DNA from: Macrothele yani | Lineage: Eukaryota > Arthropoda > Arachnida > Araneae > Macrothelidae | Direction: 5' to 3' | Assembly (NCBI GenBank): GCA_039090855.1 | Contig: CM077024.1 | Location: 62,705,594 to 62,769,593 of the forward strand | DNA length: 64,000 bases | In this document: positions 1 to 12,180 of the stretch, piece after piece | Numbering within the stretch: the stretch's first letter is position 1 | Layout of the letters: each line of letters starts with the position of its first letter | Translations under genes and position numbers: made by a program | The notes under the pieces: model-generated | Database searches by the model: none | Told to the model about the DNA's origin: nothing | Seen by the model: the letters and a program-made list of their open reading frames with translations, nothing else

Positions 1-1065
1 CAAATGTTCAGTTCTCTGTCACAGATTAAAAAGATATTGTTTTGCAATTACAAAAGGAAATTTGCATTATTGATTTCATGCTGTTGTTTTGATATAACCA
101 CTTACTTATTAAGCTACTACAGGTTTCTTAAAATAGGACTTTTTCTCAAAGCCTTCTGTTTTCTCTATCTAGCTTTTTCAACTCCACCTTTTCTTTTCTT
201 GGATGTAGAATATTTTTCTTAATGTTACTCCATTTTCTCACGTAAATTCTTTGTGATATGTCTGTTCTCGTGAGGGATTTTGCAATTATACATGAAGCCC
301 CTTTGCTGAAGTAAAAAAATATTTCCAACTGAAACAGCGTAGTTCAATTATTTTCCCACTGTTAACTCAAACAATAAACAAAAAGAACAAATCTGGGCAA
401 TGATTGAGGCATGAGACAGTGCTTACTAATGACCAGGCAAAGTTTTGAGGAAGAATGAGTTTAGGAATTTCAAACACCAACTACAAAAAAAAAAAACAAA
501 AAAACTGCAAGACACCCTTCCCCATCCCCTAGTGTCAGCCTTTGGATGTCTTGAAAAAGAACTCCAAGTGACACATCTGTATTGTAATTACCTGAGGATC
601 CATGACAATCTTTTAATGTCATAGAAAAACACATTTCTTACTTTGCCTAAATTGCTTGCATGGTAATGCCAGCAAACAAAGTTTTGCTCTGGCATTGGAG
701 TTTTGATGAGATACTGTTGCCCTTGGGTACCGCTTTCAGAACAGTCTCCGGGACATACAGGAATATGCACCAGCAGAAAACACCCATTTTATCGAAGGGC
801 CATTAAACTATAATTAGCGAAAGTGTGGTGCGATACGGGAAATAAGTCGAAAGGGTTAGATCTTGACTTAGAAAGTCGGGGGAAGGGGTTGCATGAAAAG
901 CTGGGTTTGGCTTACAGACCATTTAGCACGTAGGTCTTTTCTTTTCTTTTTTTTTTTTTTTTTTGAAAGACATTAAGGGGTTGAAAAAATTGTTTTCTTG
1001 GTATAACAATTTTCTTTCATTAGCATGGTGAAGCACAGAAAGAAAATTTGAATTTTTTTTTTCAG
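1..1065. other. No recognised feature
   Basis: AT-rich sequence with poly-A and poly-T runs (near 486-505 and 945-965). Short open frames here have no recognisable domain. I see no RNA gene or terminal repeat. Confidence 0.5.
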
Positions 1066-1510
1066 AATTAGCATGGTGCCTATTGGCCCAGAGTACACGA
1101 CCCAGTATGCGGCTGCTGCCGCTCCCGGGAACCTGGCACCCAGGTGCTTTGCATCTGTTGAACCCCCGCTTGGTGCGTCCCTGACTAAGAGATTATCTTG
1201 TATATTATGTGTAGTGTGGAATCATATGGGTATCACTAAAGCTGGAACAGCCTTCAAGGCACAATATAAAAGTTTCATGATGCTGTTTTCGCATTTACAA
1301 GTTTCATTAATTTAATAAAAGGACAAATATCTGTTTGATATTTAAATATGTCACAAACACTTAACTGAACTTATATTTTTTTCTTTGTTTTAGAGGCAGC
1401 CAATAGCCAAACTACGTGATTTGGCTTGTGATGCAGTGGGAACTGCAAGGGATATTATACACAGGGAAATTGTTCAGAATGTAGTGATTTCTAAAACAAG
1501 GTTGCCGTAG
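1066..1510 (+). CDS. Possible two-exon fragment of an unknown gene
   Basis: A pyrimidine tract ending in CAG (to 1065) precedes an open stretch 1066-1172, followed by a GTGCGT donor. A second acceptor (TTTGTTTTAG, to 1393) precedes 1394-1510, which encodes 38 residues with a helix-like segment (LRDLACDAVGTARDIIH) and ends at TAG, with a GTAAG donor at 1536. If joined at 1172/1394 the two frames are in phase (about 35 plus 38 codons). The alternative frame of the first block starts MVPIGPEYTTQY and contains an alanine run. No family is recognised. This could be a host terminal exon, a non-coding transcript or chance. It lies just outside the Tigger insertion and is the only stretch here with paired splice-like sites and protein-like composition. 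Confidence 0.22.
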
Positions 1511-2716
1511 TGATCAACATTGATTGCCAATAATGGTAAGTGTTTATTAACAGATACTTTGTGACAAATTATTGCATGAACATATTACATTATTTTACAT
1601 GTTTCTTTTTGTCAGATGACTGACCCATTGTGTATTTTAATAATGTGTTCTAATACAGTGGATCCCACTTAAGAAGTATTTGTTGGGACGAAGCGATGAA
1701 AACTTCTTAAACGGGAAGTGTCTGATTGGGTTTTGTAAGATTTTAGCGATTAAAAATGTTGTATAGATTAAATCCAGAAATTACATTTTAGTTAATTTTA
1801 AAGTAACATAAAAAATTTCACAACTTACCCATTTAAACTTGAATATGAGGATTGAAAGCTACATTTATTATGCTAGAGGATTACAAAAATACTGATCTAA
1901 AAGCGTTTGTTCCTTCCTTTTTTTCCCTGCTAGATTCCATTTCCCTCAAATTTCTCATTATGTCCCCTGGAACTACGTTCGTGGCTTTCTATAAAGCAGC
2001 AAAAAGTTTCTAATGCTTTTACCAGCTTCAGCTGAAGTTGGAATTGGCCTGCACTCATCTTGTGTTTCTGGTTCATCGTCCTCTTGCATTTCGATGTCGC
2101 AAATATCGTCGATATTTTGCATTTCAAACGTGGGAACACCTGTGTCAATGTTTACAAACTCTTCAAAGGAAGATCTGAAGTTATATTAATTCAACATTTG
2201 TCGAAATCATTACGTGGTTTCAGAAATTATTAACTATATGTCAACAAAATAGTTTCCATATCACCTACTGTTTCACACGTTACTAGAAATTCGAGCACGG
2301 GAAAAACGTCCATATAATAAAAAAATTTTATTTCAACTTGTCACTAATATTACTTTTTGATGTTCCTTATAATAGTTTAGAATTTATTATATGAAGATTA
2401 CAAATTTATATGAAAAAATGTTTTTATATGTACAGTCATATGCATCATAAGTTGTCAAAGTCCTCCAATACGTAGAGACAATATGTATTAAATGATTAAC
2501 ATTATTCCAGTTTTTTAACTCATGATTCACGAAATTAATACAATAGAAAAGAACTTTTGAACCTCTTGATTATGATGCGTTGAATCAGTAATAAGCCATC
2601 TTGTTATCGAAGAAGGCACGATTTTTCTTTCCTGTGGTATCAGCTTCCAAGTTGAACTTCGATCTTATAATTTCTTATTATAGATGATGGTTGCATGTTT
2701 CATTTTCCGTGGCTCG

Positions 2717-2769
2717 ATATCCCAAACTAGTTTCAATTCCTTCTTTTTGGAATCATCTTCAGTGGGTAT
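2717..2769 (-). ncRNA. Hammerhead-like motif, left arm of copy 1
   Basis: Mirror copy of the motif described at 4141-4193, with the same core and stems. Confidence 0.45.
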
Positions 2770-3238
2770 TATGATCTACTTCTCATACACATTGTATTTC
2801 GGCCACTTACATCGATTTTACTGGCGGCGTCCGACATTCCACGGCAGTTGTACTCTTGCGCATGCTATTTTTGGTATTAATGCTCATTCTTAGTAGTGTT
2901 TTGATACAATTGGATGATATGAATTTCTGATTCTAAATTAATTGGTGTTGCCATTCGTTTGTTGAAAACAATTAATAAGGTCTTTTATTATATTTTTTAT
3001 CGTTATTTTCTTTTTCGATAAAATATTTCCAAGCATACGGTAGACTCATTGGATCATTATTATTACAATTTATTTCTTTAGTTTTTACAATCATTACTGC
3101 TTCTGAGGTTAATATTTGATTTTTAGTTTTATGTGAGGTTATTAATTTTGCATCATACCAATCAGGATAAGCTTCATTTTCAATACAATGATTTATTAAT
3201 GATGTTTTGTTTTCTTTTATTCCAGTTGGCAGCACTTC

Positions 3239-3939
3239 AATTTTACATAAGAAGAGCATTAACCTATTCCTGTAATAAACACAAAGAAAAGAGAGATTTA
3301 CTGGATAAAAAGAACTGCTATGCAATTTGGATACAAGAAAAAGATCATAGATGATATACTTGAAAATACAAAGAAATCTTTAAATAAAAGTGAAAATAAA
3401 CAAAAAAATGAAATAAAATTTGCTGGTAAAATTCCCTACATTCCTCCAATAACAAATATCCTAAAGAAGGAATGCGTTAAAGAAAAATTGATATTAGCAG
3501 AAACAGTCATAGATAACGAAACTATATTAACTACAGGAAATAAAAGAAGATCAATGCTTGATAAAGCCGGAGTATATTCTATACCAACAAAATATTATAC
3601 AGAAATAGAAAGAAATGAAAGAAATAAAGTATACATAGGAAGTACAAAAAGAAGGTTTAAGACCAGATTAAAAGAACATATATCCAACTGGAATAAAAAA
3701 ACCATCATTAATAAATCATTGTATTGAAAATGAAGCTTATCCTGATTGGTGGTATGATGCAAAATTAATAACCTCACATAAAACTAAAAATCATATATTA
3801 ACCTCGGAAGCAGTAATGATTGAAAAAACTAAAGAAATAAATTGTAATAATAATGATCCAATGAGTCTACCGTACGCTTGAAAATATTTTATCGAAAAAG
3901 AAAATAACGCTAAAAAATATACTAAAAGACCTTATTAAT
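3239..3939 (+). pseudogene. Penelope C-terminal fragment with GIY-YIG endonuclease (copy 1)
   Basis: Begins with residues resembling the reverse-transcriptase thumb (ALTYSCNKHKEK), then a linker, then the GIY-YIG nuclease (GVYSIP followed by KVYIGSTKRRFKTRLKEHI) and the C-terminal EAVMIEKTKEINCNNNDP block typical of Penelope endonucleases. The nuclease would nick DNA for target-primed reverse transcription. A short deletion after the SNW motif (near 3697) shifts the frame, and a TGA replaces a Trp codon near 3881. The left arm encodes the same C-terminal part in mirror image (2972-3230, minus strand). No RT palm motif is present. Confidence 0.8.
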
Positions 3940-4140
3940 TGTTTTCAACAAACGAATGGCAACACCAATTAATTTAGAATCAGAAATTCATATCATCCAA
4001 TTATATCAAAACACGACTAAGGATGAGCATTAATACCAAAAATAGCATGCGCAAGAGTACAACTGCCGTGGAATGTCGGACGCCGCCAGTAAAATCGATG
4101 TAAGTGGCCGAAATACAATGTGTATGAGAAGTAGATCATA

Positions 4141-4193
4141 ATACCCACTGAAGATGATTCCAAAAAGAAGGAATTGAAACTAGTTTGGGATAT
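4141..4193 (+). ncRNA. Hammerhead ribozyme-like motif, right arm of copy 1
   Basis: Order: stem I strand CCCA, core CTGAAGA (fits CUGANGA), one extra T, stem II GATTCC/GGAATT with loop, core GAA, very short stem III (AC/GT), then T and TGGG, which pairs with CCCA. It lies just downstream of the endonuclease frame. Hammerheads with short stem III are known from terminal repeats of Penelope-like elements. The extra base before stem II and the G-T closing pair make activity uncertain. Confidence 0.5.
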
Positions 4194-6350
4194 CGAGCCA
4201 CGGAAAACGAAGCATGCAACCATCATCTATAATAAGAAATTATAAGATCGAAGTTCAACTTGGAAGCTGATACCACAGGAAAGAAAAATCGTGCCTTCTT
4301 TGATAACAAGATGGCTTATTACTGATTCAACGCATCATTATCAAGAGGTTCGAAAGTTCTTTTCTATTGTATTAATTTCGTGAATCATGAGTTAAAAAAC
4401 TGGAATAATGTTAATCATTTAATACATATTGTCTCTACATATTGGAGGACTTTGACAACTTATGATGCATATGACTGTACATATAAAAACATTTTTTCAT
4501 ATAAATTTGTAATCTTCATATAATAAATTCTAAACTATTATAAGGAACATCAAAAAGGAATATTAGTGACAAGTTGAAATAAAATTTTTTATTATATGGA
4601 CGTTTTTCCCGTGCTCGAATTTCTAGTAACGTGCGAAACAGTAGATGATATGGAAACTATTTTGTTGACATATAGTTAAGAAGATCTGAAGTTTATTTTT
4701 TGCAAATTTTCCCAAGCTTCATTGTTGTCATGCCTGTTTTCTTTATCAGAAAAACTAAGCTCATCCGCGTTGAAACCAGCTTTCCTGAAGCAATTTGTGA
4801 TCGCTGAAGATACCTTTTCCTATGAAGAAACAATAAAATGCATAGCATCTAATAAATTAAATTTCAGTGTACATCTGGTGTAACTTGAGTCTGATTCAAG
4901 CTTCGGCAGTAGCCAATAAACTAAACGTTTCTTGTAGAATTGTTTCATGGTTTTAATTATTTCTTGGTCCAGTGGTTGTAACATTGAAATTGAGTTAGGT
5001 GGCAGGAAAACTACTTTTAGATTTTCCAGATGATCCATGTTCTTTTGATGGGCTGTGCAATTATCCAAAAATAACAAAACTTTTCTATTTTCTTTGGCCA
5101 TTTTCTTCTGAAACTCTTTTAAAAAGTCTTCAAAAATCTGAACTGTCATCCATGCGTTTTTGCTATTTCTGTAATTGCATGGAAAAGTTTTCACATTTTT
5201 GAAGCGCCTCTGATTCTTCGATTTTCCAATGACCAATAAAGGCAACTTTTCTGTTCCATCCATATTAGCTCCTACCAGAACTGTCAATCTTTCTTTATTT
5301 ACTTTGACTCCATGGCTGCTATCTCCTGTGAAAGAGTAAGTCTTGTCAGGAATAAGGTTGTAATACAAAGCACACTCGTCAGCGTTGAAAACAGCTTTTG
5401 CTTCGTATGCTGATAGCAGTTCTGGTAAAACATTAGATTTCCAATCATCCACTTCTTCGACGTTAACACTTTTTGATTCTCCTCAAACAATTTTATAAGT
5501 CAGTCCTGCTCTTTTCCTAAAACGATCGATCCATCCATTGGAAGGATTAAATTCAACATTTAATTTCTTGGAAATCTCTTCCGCTTTCTTACGAAGAATT
5601 GTCCTGTTGATCGGAATGTTAGCGTTTCTTGCTTGTTTAAACCACACAAGAAGTTTTTCTTCGACATCCTCATATTTACCTTTCTTAATCTTTTTGATTT
5701 TTAATGAATAGGAAGCATTTGCAAGCACAGTGTCCCGTTTTGCCACTATACCATTGAGGGTTGTAACAGGTAAATTTAGTTCTTTTGCTATCTGCACCCT
5801 AGTTAAATGCAGGTTTTCATCAACTTTCGTAATAATGTTTCGTTTCTCAACCACAGATAAAGGTTTTCTTTTGATGCCTTTAGACGCCATATTTCTAGCT
5901 ATGCATTTCAACAATAAAACTAAACGTTTAACTCCACGTATGCGAGGTGCAACATCTGAGCCTAACTCTGACAGAATGACTAACTTTCAGCAGGTGTTTC
6001 CTTTTTTGCCTTTCCCCAGCTCCAAAGATAAGGCGATTGTGATATACAAAGGACAGACGCAGAAGAAGTGGGGGAGTAAACATGACCCCCTGCATTGACT
6101 ATGGGAAGCCAGCAGGGGCTTTGCTTGCTACATGTACAAGGAGGACAAAAAAATGTTTCCTCCCAACTTCTTTGACATGTACTTATCTGCTGGACGAGTT
6201 CCAAAATTTTATGTTTTTACTTAGAAACTTGTGACACTTACAACTTCTTAAGCAGGAAAACTTGAAACATCGTTACTTCTTAAGTGGGAAAAATTCACAT
6301 TAGCACTATGGAAAAAAATCGGGACTGTAAAAATAAAATTTCGGGAACTG

Positions 6351-6479
6351 GGGAACTTCTTAAGTGGAATCCAGAGTATTTTGCAAGATTTGTGGGAACT
6401 TCTTAAGTGGAATCCAGAGTATTTTGCAAGATTTGTGGGAACTTCTTAAATGGAATCCACTGTATTTGCAAGATTTGTT
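6351..6479. repeat. 43-bp tandem triplication of the Tigger end
   Basis: Three copies in series (6351-6393, 6394-6436, 6437-6479), each holding the subterminal/terminal Tigger sequence and the next bases TATTTTGCAAGATTTGT. Only the outermost copy has the true CCACTG end; the inner two read CCAGAG. The unit spans the transposon-flank boundary. Confidence 0.85.
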
Positions 6480-7008
6480 GGAGAAACTTCTGATTAATAA
6501 TATCAGATGGTAGTGGGGCTATGATTCACACACTACATCAAATTCTATTGCACAAAAGCGTTCAGACCCTTCAAGGCATTGCATTCTCAAAGCTTTATTG
6601 TGTATATCAAAATTTCTTAAATAAATTATTTATAAAATGAAAATTCAAGATGTATTTGTCAGCACATATTGCATGTATTTATATGCTGTGTGAAATAAAA
6701 TCAGAATTCTAATGTTAATCTGTAGGATCATTCACACCATATACCCCGATTTTTATGATTTTTTTCATAAGTAATTATCTTTAATATATGGAAATCCTCA
6801 GAGCTGATTCCCCCCCCCCCGATAGTGGGGCTATGATTCACACGTACATAAAATCTTTGAAAATATGGGAGTTTCATGCATGATGCGACATTTTTTCCCA
6901 TAGAAACACAAAGGAACTCTGTTATTATTGACAGAAAAAAATCACCATTCTCTAGTAATTTTTCATGAGGAGCCCATTGGTACGAAAGCATGAGTTTTGA
7001 TGCCCTAA
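6480..7008. other. No recognised feature
   Basis: AT-rich spacer with a C10 run near 6810. The phrase GTGGGGCTATGATTCACAC occurs twice (near 6513 and 6825), so a small local duplication is present. No coding potential seen. Confidence 0.5.
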
Positions 7009-7149
7009 TGATGGCAGGGATCGGAGTTGTCCTGAAGTTCCTGATTTTTATTTTGTCCTGAAATGTCCTTATTTTTGTTCTATATCCTGAAAATTTGAAT
7101 GAATTCATAATTCAGTGTTCACAAGTACCACATAAATAAAAAAAATCTG

Positions 7150-7216
7150 GAACGCGAGTGCGTTAAGTTGCTCACGGTGGTAGTTAATCCATAAATAAAT
7201 AAATAAATGCAAAACA
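7150..7216 (+). repeat. SINE 3'-tail fragment
   Basis: The GTTGCTCACGGTGGTAGTTAA block followed by (AAAT)n matches the 3' tail of the SINE at 45020-45222 (GTTGCTCACTGTGGTCGTTAA). Only the tail is present. Confidence 0.5.
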
Positions 7217-8773
7217 AAACTAGAATGAGGGAGCTCTTGAGTGACTTCTCCAAGAACTGTCAGCTGCGACGCGCCATGTGAAAGCATTTCCGCTTTTGTG
7301 AGATTGCTCGATGATCTGCTCGGCGCAACAAGGTTCCTGAGGATCAAACGGAAGTCACACGATTCTTATCCTGGCATTGAAACCTCGCTTTGCTGTTGTC
7401 TTTGCATCGCAATAGCTCAAGCATAAGGCACCGCTTATCTGATGGCTTTTCCCACCACTCAGCAACCTTGCTTTGCTGTCTTTGCGTGACCCTTTGGAGG
7501 TCCTCTGCCTTTCCGATTCTTCGAAGTAGTAACACCATTAGTTGAGATGCCAAATACTATGTACTTTGAATCCTACAAAATATCTAATATATGTTCTATG
7601 AAATATCTATGTACTATGGATTTCTACGGATATCATGTTCAAACTACGAATTTACGTAGAAGGTGTGAAAAACTACAGATTTTTCCAAAAATCTCTGATA
7701 TTTCCATAAAATTTAATTAAAAAAAAAAAGTATCATAGTCAAATGTAGTGATTTTTGTGGTAACATCACAAAGCCGTCGCATAGCAAGCATGTTTGCTCA
7801 ATGGGAGTTTATGTTCTTTGCTCGCAGCTGTTCTTTGCCCATAGCAAGAAAAAATCTCTCCCTCGTCTTTCACAAGCAGCCAAAGAAAACGTCTCACCAC
7901 AACAGCAGCAGCTGCATGCATTCCATTCTTTATCCTTATCATATTCATCTTCAAAATTAAATATTGTAATATTGATTTGATTCTTCTAGATTATATTTTA
8001 TTTAACATTGTAAAAGTGTTGTGTATTCCTTCAACTTTTATGTCATGAACCTTTAAAAAATGTGTTTTATGTTTACGCCTTAATAATCATGCAGTTGTTC
8101 TAAACAGCCTTTTCTTGCTTTCAATGTATATATTTCTATTTGTCAAATGTTTAACGTAATGGTTTTTTCTGACACTTCGAAGCGAAGCGATGTTCATTGC
8201 AAAACACCTGCTTGTGTTTCTTTTTCTTCCTCCTGACTGTTACTACTGCGCGTGCTTGCCAGATGTGACATATTTTCTCACGCTCCTCCTTCGCTGTCAG
8301 CAGCAAGCTTTTGTTTAAGTTACTACGACAGATTTGCGAAGCGCACTTTTTTTACTCTCATAAAAATGTTCTGCTAAACAGAGGGGTGTTTTATTTTATC
8401 TTGTCATATTCACAAGAACTTTCTTCCTTAATAGCTTGTTTTAAAGATTGCTTTCCCCAGATCATTCTTTGTTGGGAATCTTTTAATATCAGTTTTAATC
8501 CTTTTGTTTTTTATTTGATTTTTATTTTCATTACTCACTTGCGTATTAAGTTGTGACATTTTATTTCCCCGCATCTTAGCAGAAAACTTCTATTGTGTTA
8601 ATCAAACGTTGCATCGGTTTTTATTGTAATTTATTCTATTTGCATTGCCTTTTTTATTTTATCCTTTTTTTCAGAATTGATTTATTTATGCAATTTAAAA
8701 TACTTTTTTGATTAGTTTTTTTCTTATCATAAGCATTTAATGCTAATTTACTATTTATCCACATAATAAAGCT

Positions 8774-9112
8774 ATGAAACCTTTCAAAGGTAATTGTTCT
8801 GTGCGTCGTTGGTCTTTGCTCCTATCATGTTTGTCGTGTGCGAATTTACTTGCGATAGCGTCAGGTAAATGGCCACTTGCCTCTCCTAATATTCTCGGAT
8901 CTAAAAAGCAAAAAAGTTGTCAAAAATTCAAGGAGAGTTATTCGCAGGAATTTCTGTGTCTAAAATCGTCTCGGGTATCCGAAAACCATGGGTTTTGTTC
9001 CCTGTGTGCATTTGATTTTTCAATCGCACACGGACGAAAAACGATTGCTGTCGGCATCTTCACTCTAAAAAATGGGAGGAATAACCATAAGTGTGCAGCA
9101 TCACGCACTTAA
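8774..9112 (+). pseudogene. BED-type zinc-finger remnant of another hAT transposase
   Basis: Residues after position 50 (QKFKESYSQEF, then FCSLCAFDFSIAHG) line up by eye with the zinc-finger N-terminus of hAT element C at 52778-52990 (FKESYTKDF, then FCEVCWSDFNISHAG). The C-x2-C pair is kept, but the trailing His cluster is scrambled by a frameshift after HG. This suggests a decayed B/C-type hAT copy nested in element A. A sequence resembling the B-type end (GAGATGCCAA near 7543) could be its left border, but I could not find a matching right border. Confidence 0.45.
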
Positions 9113-9781
9113 GGCATAACATATTTATTAATATAACATATTAAAAGGCAGAGTTGAAATGGTATGTATTTTTTGTGTATTTACTAAGTTTTTTCCATTT
9201 TAATGGTAATTAGGTATGTTGCAAAATTTATCCAAGTATTGTCCTCCATCCAGATTAAAATGTAGCAGTGCACTCTGGGAAATATGCATGCTACCCTGCA
9301 AATTTTAATGTGGAAACTTGACTTGACTTCACTACAGAAAAACTACGCGTGCCACGCATTTAGACTACGGATAACTTCCTTCAGATGAATGCATCTCTGC
9401 ACTAGCAAAATTTGATTGTTCTCGGCATTTTGCTGTAAAAAAAAATCTGTAATTTTGCTTGGATTTTCACCCTAATTTGTTGCGCCGAGACACTTGTTGA
9501 CTAGTGCCCTCCATAAGAAGAGGCGGAGTTTAAAGTGTTGATCACTTTGATTTATGTGTAGCTGTGACTTTTTCCTGTGCCCTGAAACCAAAACCATAAC
9601 TGAAATGACAGAGTTCTAAACAGAGGACGTGCCACACCACAAGGATGTTTTTTTTTTGGTTGATGTATACGAGTGTCTTCTTTGTTGTACCAAATTTTTT
9701 CTGCTGTTTTTGCGGTACCATGTCAAATTTGATAACAAACAGCATATTCTTATTATCCATCTTGTTTAAGTTCTTATTGAA

Positions 9782-12180
9782 ATGCCGCAGAAAACGAAGT
9801 TTTCATCAGCTTGGTTTGAAAATAACAAGAAAGACCAAAATGGGGACTTAGTGAAAAATTGGTGCTGTGCTAATGACAATATATTTTCGGCCATGTGCGT
9901 TCTCTCTGCAACAAGGATTTAGCATTGCCAATATGAGATTTTTGCAAGTGCTTTCACATACAGATGGGAAGAAACATAAAGCAGCTGCCAGAAGTATGTC
10001 TTAGACAGCTCGTTTTCGAAACATCAAATAATGTTTCGCAGTTAACCAGTAAAAGTGTCCAATCATCAAATAATGTTTTACAGGTAATCAGTAAAAGTGT
10101 CCAACACTGGCAACTAACTGCAATAAGTGGTAAAGTTTTGAAAGCAGAAGCTCTACTAATACTACTAGCTGTTGAGAGCAATTATTCATTTCAGTCATTT
10201 GGTGACTTAGCTGAAATATATTCTTTTATTTTTGATGATTCCGCCATTGCAAAATGTCTGAAGTTGTCCGATAAAGATTTTTTTTTTTTTTTTTATGTGG
10301 TGAATTTGGCTTAGCTCCATATTTCGAAGCCAATCTTTTTCGTGATATTGGGACTTTCTTTTATACCATATATTTTGATGAAACAACTACAGTACAGGTA
10401 AAGAAGCAATTTGACATTCATATATCATATTGGTCAGAAAGTCGTACAAAAATTGTAACTTCCTACTGTGACTCTAAATTCTTGGGACATGCAGAAGCAG
10501 ATAAAATTGTAAAATTAGTTCTAGATTTCATATCTTCACATGAGCTAAGTTTAGAAAAGATGTTGCAATGCTCTATGGATGGTCCGAATGTAAACCTGTC
10601 TGTTCTCAAGAAATTGAATGCTGAATTGAACTTGCAGTCAGTTCCTGACTAGGTTGATTTTGGGACCTGCTGTTTGCATGTGATGCATGGTGCTCTAAAG
10701 AAAGGACTAGATAAACTTCACATGGATATTAATACTCTTGCTACTGATATTTATCAGTGGTTCAAAATGTCTGCTTGTCGAAGGGAAGATTAGCACAATA
10801 TACAATTGGAAAACCTAATGGGTTGTGCAGCTAAAAATGTTTTCCTTCGTCATGTTGAGAGCAGGTGGTTAACCCTAGGTCCTGTTTGTGAGAGAATTAT
10901 TGAAAAGTATTCTGCATTAATTGAGTATTTTTGTACATTCCTTCCAAAGCAGAAAAATGTGAAACTTTGTTCTAGGTACGATCAGATACTTTCCCAATTG
11001 AAACACCCCATACTATTATTACTTGCATTTTGTGCTTTTTTTTACAGAAATATTCATGCCATACCTCAAGATTGTACAGAATGAAGAACCCATGATTCAC
11101 TTGTTATACAGCAAACTAAATGAACTGGTGCGCAGTATAATGTTAAATTTTTTAAAACCGGATGCAGTTGGCACAAAAAAAAAGGATCTAAACTTTTAAA
11201 AGTTAACTTTCAGAAAAGTGACTATTGGTTGCCTTTGGATAAAATTGATGTTGGTAGTAGTACCAGCCATATTTTAGCACAGAAGCTGTTTCATTGCTGC
11301 AACAGAATATTTGTTTAAAAAACTACCACTGAATAACTTTCTTCTACGAGACATCCAATCTATTCATCCTTTGTTTCAGAAGAAGGAAAGCGCAAAAGAT
11401 GCTGTGAAATGTCCGAGTCATATGTTTAAAGTCACCAAAACTGACAGTGTGTGTCAGTTTTGGTGTACATGTATGAGGACATGGCAGCTAATCGTAAAAG
11501 TTACGATTAAGATAATGATATTTGTAAGTATTGGGCAGCAGTGGCTAGCATTAAAGATTCTGCAGGTTTACTAAAATACAGTTAATTATCAGCCCTGGTG
11601 AAGACATGTTTGACATTGTCACATGGAAATGTACCTCCTGAAAGAGGCTTTTCCCAGAACAAAAACATTGTCACAAAAGAAAAGAGTGTCACTTTCAGAG
11701 TTATCTATCAGATCATTATGTATCTGCAAAGAAGCGATTCGATTGCACAATAACTCCATACTTTCAATACCCATAACAAAAGGCCTCGTAAATAGTGTAA
11801 AGCAGGCTTACACACAATATGCCTCCTACTTGGAACAGCAGAAAGAAGAGGAAAGGATGCAAAGAAATGCTAAAAGAAAGGCTGAAGAACAAATTATGCA
11901 GACTTTGGAAAAGCAAAATAAGCGTGTGAGACTTGATCAGCTGTCCAAACTTAAGACAGAAGAAAATTCCTTAATGAACGACCAAAAAACTGCTCATAAA
12001 CTCTTGGCTGAAGCTTCAAAAAAATTGGATAGTGCAATAAAAGAAAACAGCATGAGCAACATAAAAGTTGCTCAAATGATGTTATCAACAGGAAATATAG
12101 AACTAGAAAAAACAACCAACAAATTGAAAGAAATACATAAATCAATAGTAGAACTTGAAGGCAAAATTTCGAAATGTTAA
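9782..12180 (+). pseudogene. hAT transposase A with coiled-coil C-terminus
   Basis: Start ATG 9782 gives MPQKTKFSSAW. A C2H2-like zinc finger follows (FSAMCVLCNKDL ... SHTDGKKHKAAA), reconstructed across a frameshift near 9920. The RNase H-like region includes YFDETTT and CSMDGPNVN, then FLRHVESRWLTLGPV, the usual hAT block before the insertion domain. The dimerisation segment NVPPERGFSQNK lies near 11,635-11,670 in one frame. The last stretch, open in another frame (11,690-12,180), is a Lys/Glu-rich coiled coil (LEQQKEEERMQRNAKRKAEE onward) that ends at TAA. Several frameshifts and stops (for example near 10,295, 10,650, 10,790, 11,080) make it a pseudogene. Transposases act in the nucleus by cut-and-paste. 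Confidence 0.78.

Larger units (their letters stand above)
2183..4679 (+). mobile_element. Palindromic Penelope-like element, copy 1
   Basis: Inserted in the Tigger gene with a 14-bp target duplication GAAGATCTGAAGTT (2169-2182 and 4680-4693). A 47-bp tail (2183-2229) occurs only on the left. Two inverted arms follow, about 2230-3230 and 3683-4679, around a 452-bp single-copy loop. Each arm carries the 3' half of a GIY-YIG endonuclease frame and its downstream region. The loop carries the region from the reverse-transcriptase thumb to the GIY-YIG motif on the plus strand. The reverse-transcriptase catalytic core is absent, so this copy cannot have moved itself. The arms are close to identical. 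Confidence 0.88.
1973..5890 (-). pseudogene. Tigger/pogo transposase, split by a retroelement
   Basis: Reading leftward from ATG at 5890, the product starts MASKGIKRKP, with a CENP-B/Psq-type helix-turn-helix region (about residues 1-60), a second CENP-B-type DNA-binding region ending near residue 130 (NGWIDRFRKRAGLTYKI), then a DDE catalytic core: first Asp in VFNADECALYY, second in LFLDNCTAH, third in LQPLDQEIIK. The frame runs to 4694, resumes at 2182 once the Penelope and one copy of its target duplication are removed, and ends at TAG 1973-1975, giving about 468 codons, normal for Tigger. Two in-frame stops break it: TGA at 5483-5485 (codon 136) and TAG at 4820-4822 (codon 357). There are no frameshifts, so decay is modest. 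All three catalytic Asp survive. Confidence 0.9.
1656..6462 (-). mobile_element. Tigger (pogo-type) DNA transposon, interrupted
   Basis: The left end (CAGTGGATCCCACTTAAGAA, from 1656) and right end (ending AATGGAATCCACTG at 6462) are imperfect inverted repeats, and both are bordered by TA (1654-1655 and 6463-6464), the target duplication of the Tc1/mariner/pogo superfamily. The body holds one reverse-strand transposase gene. A palindromic Penelope-like element (2183-4679) sits inside that gene with a 14-bp target duplication, so the Tigger is older than the Penelope. The right end is preceded by extra tandem copies of the terminal repeat. Confidence 0.9.
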
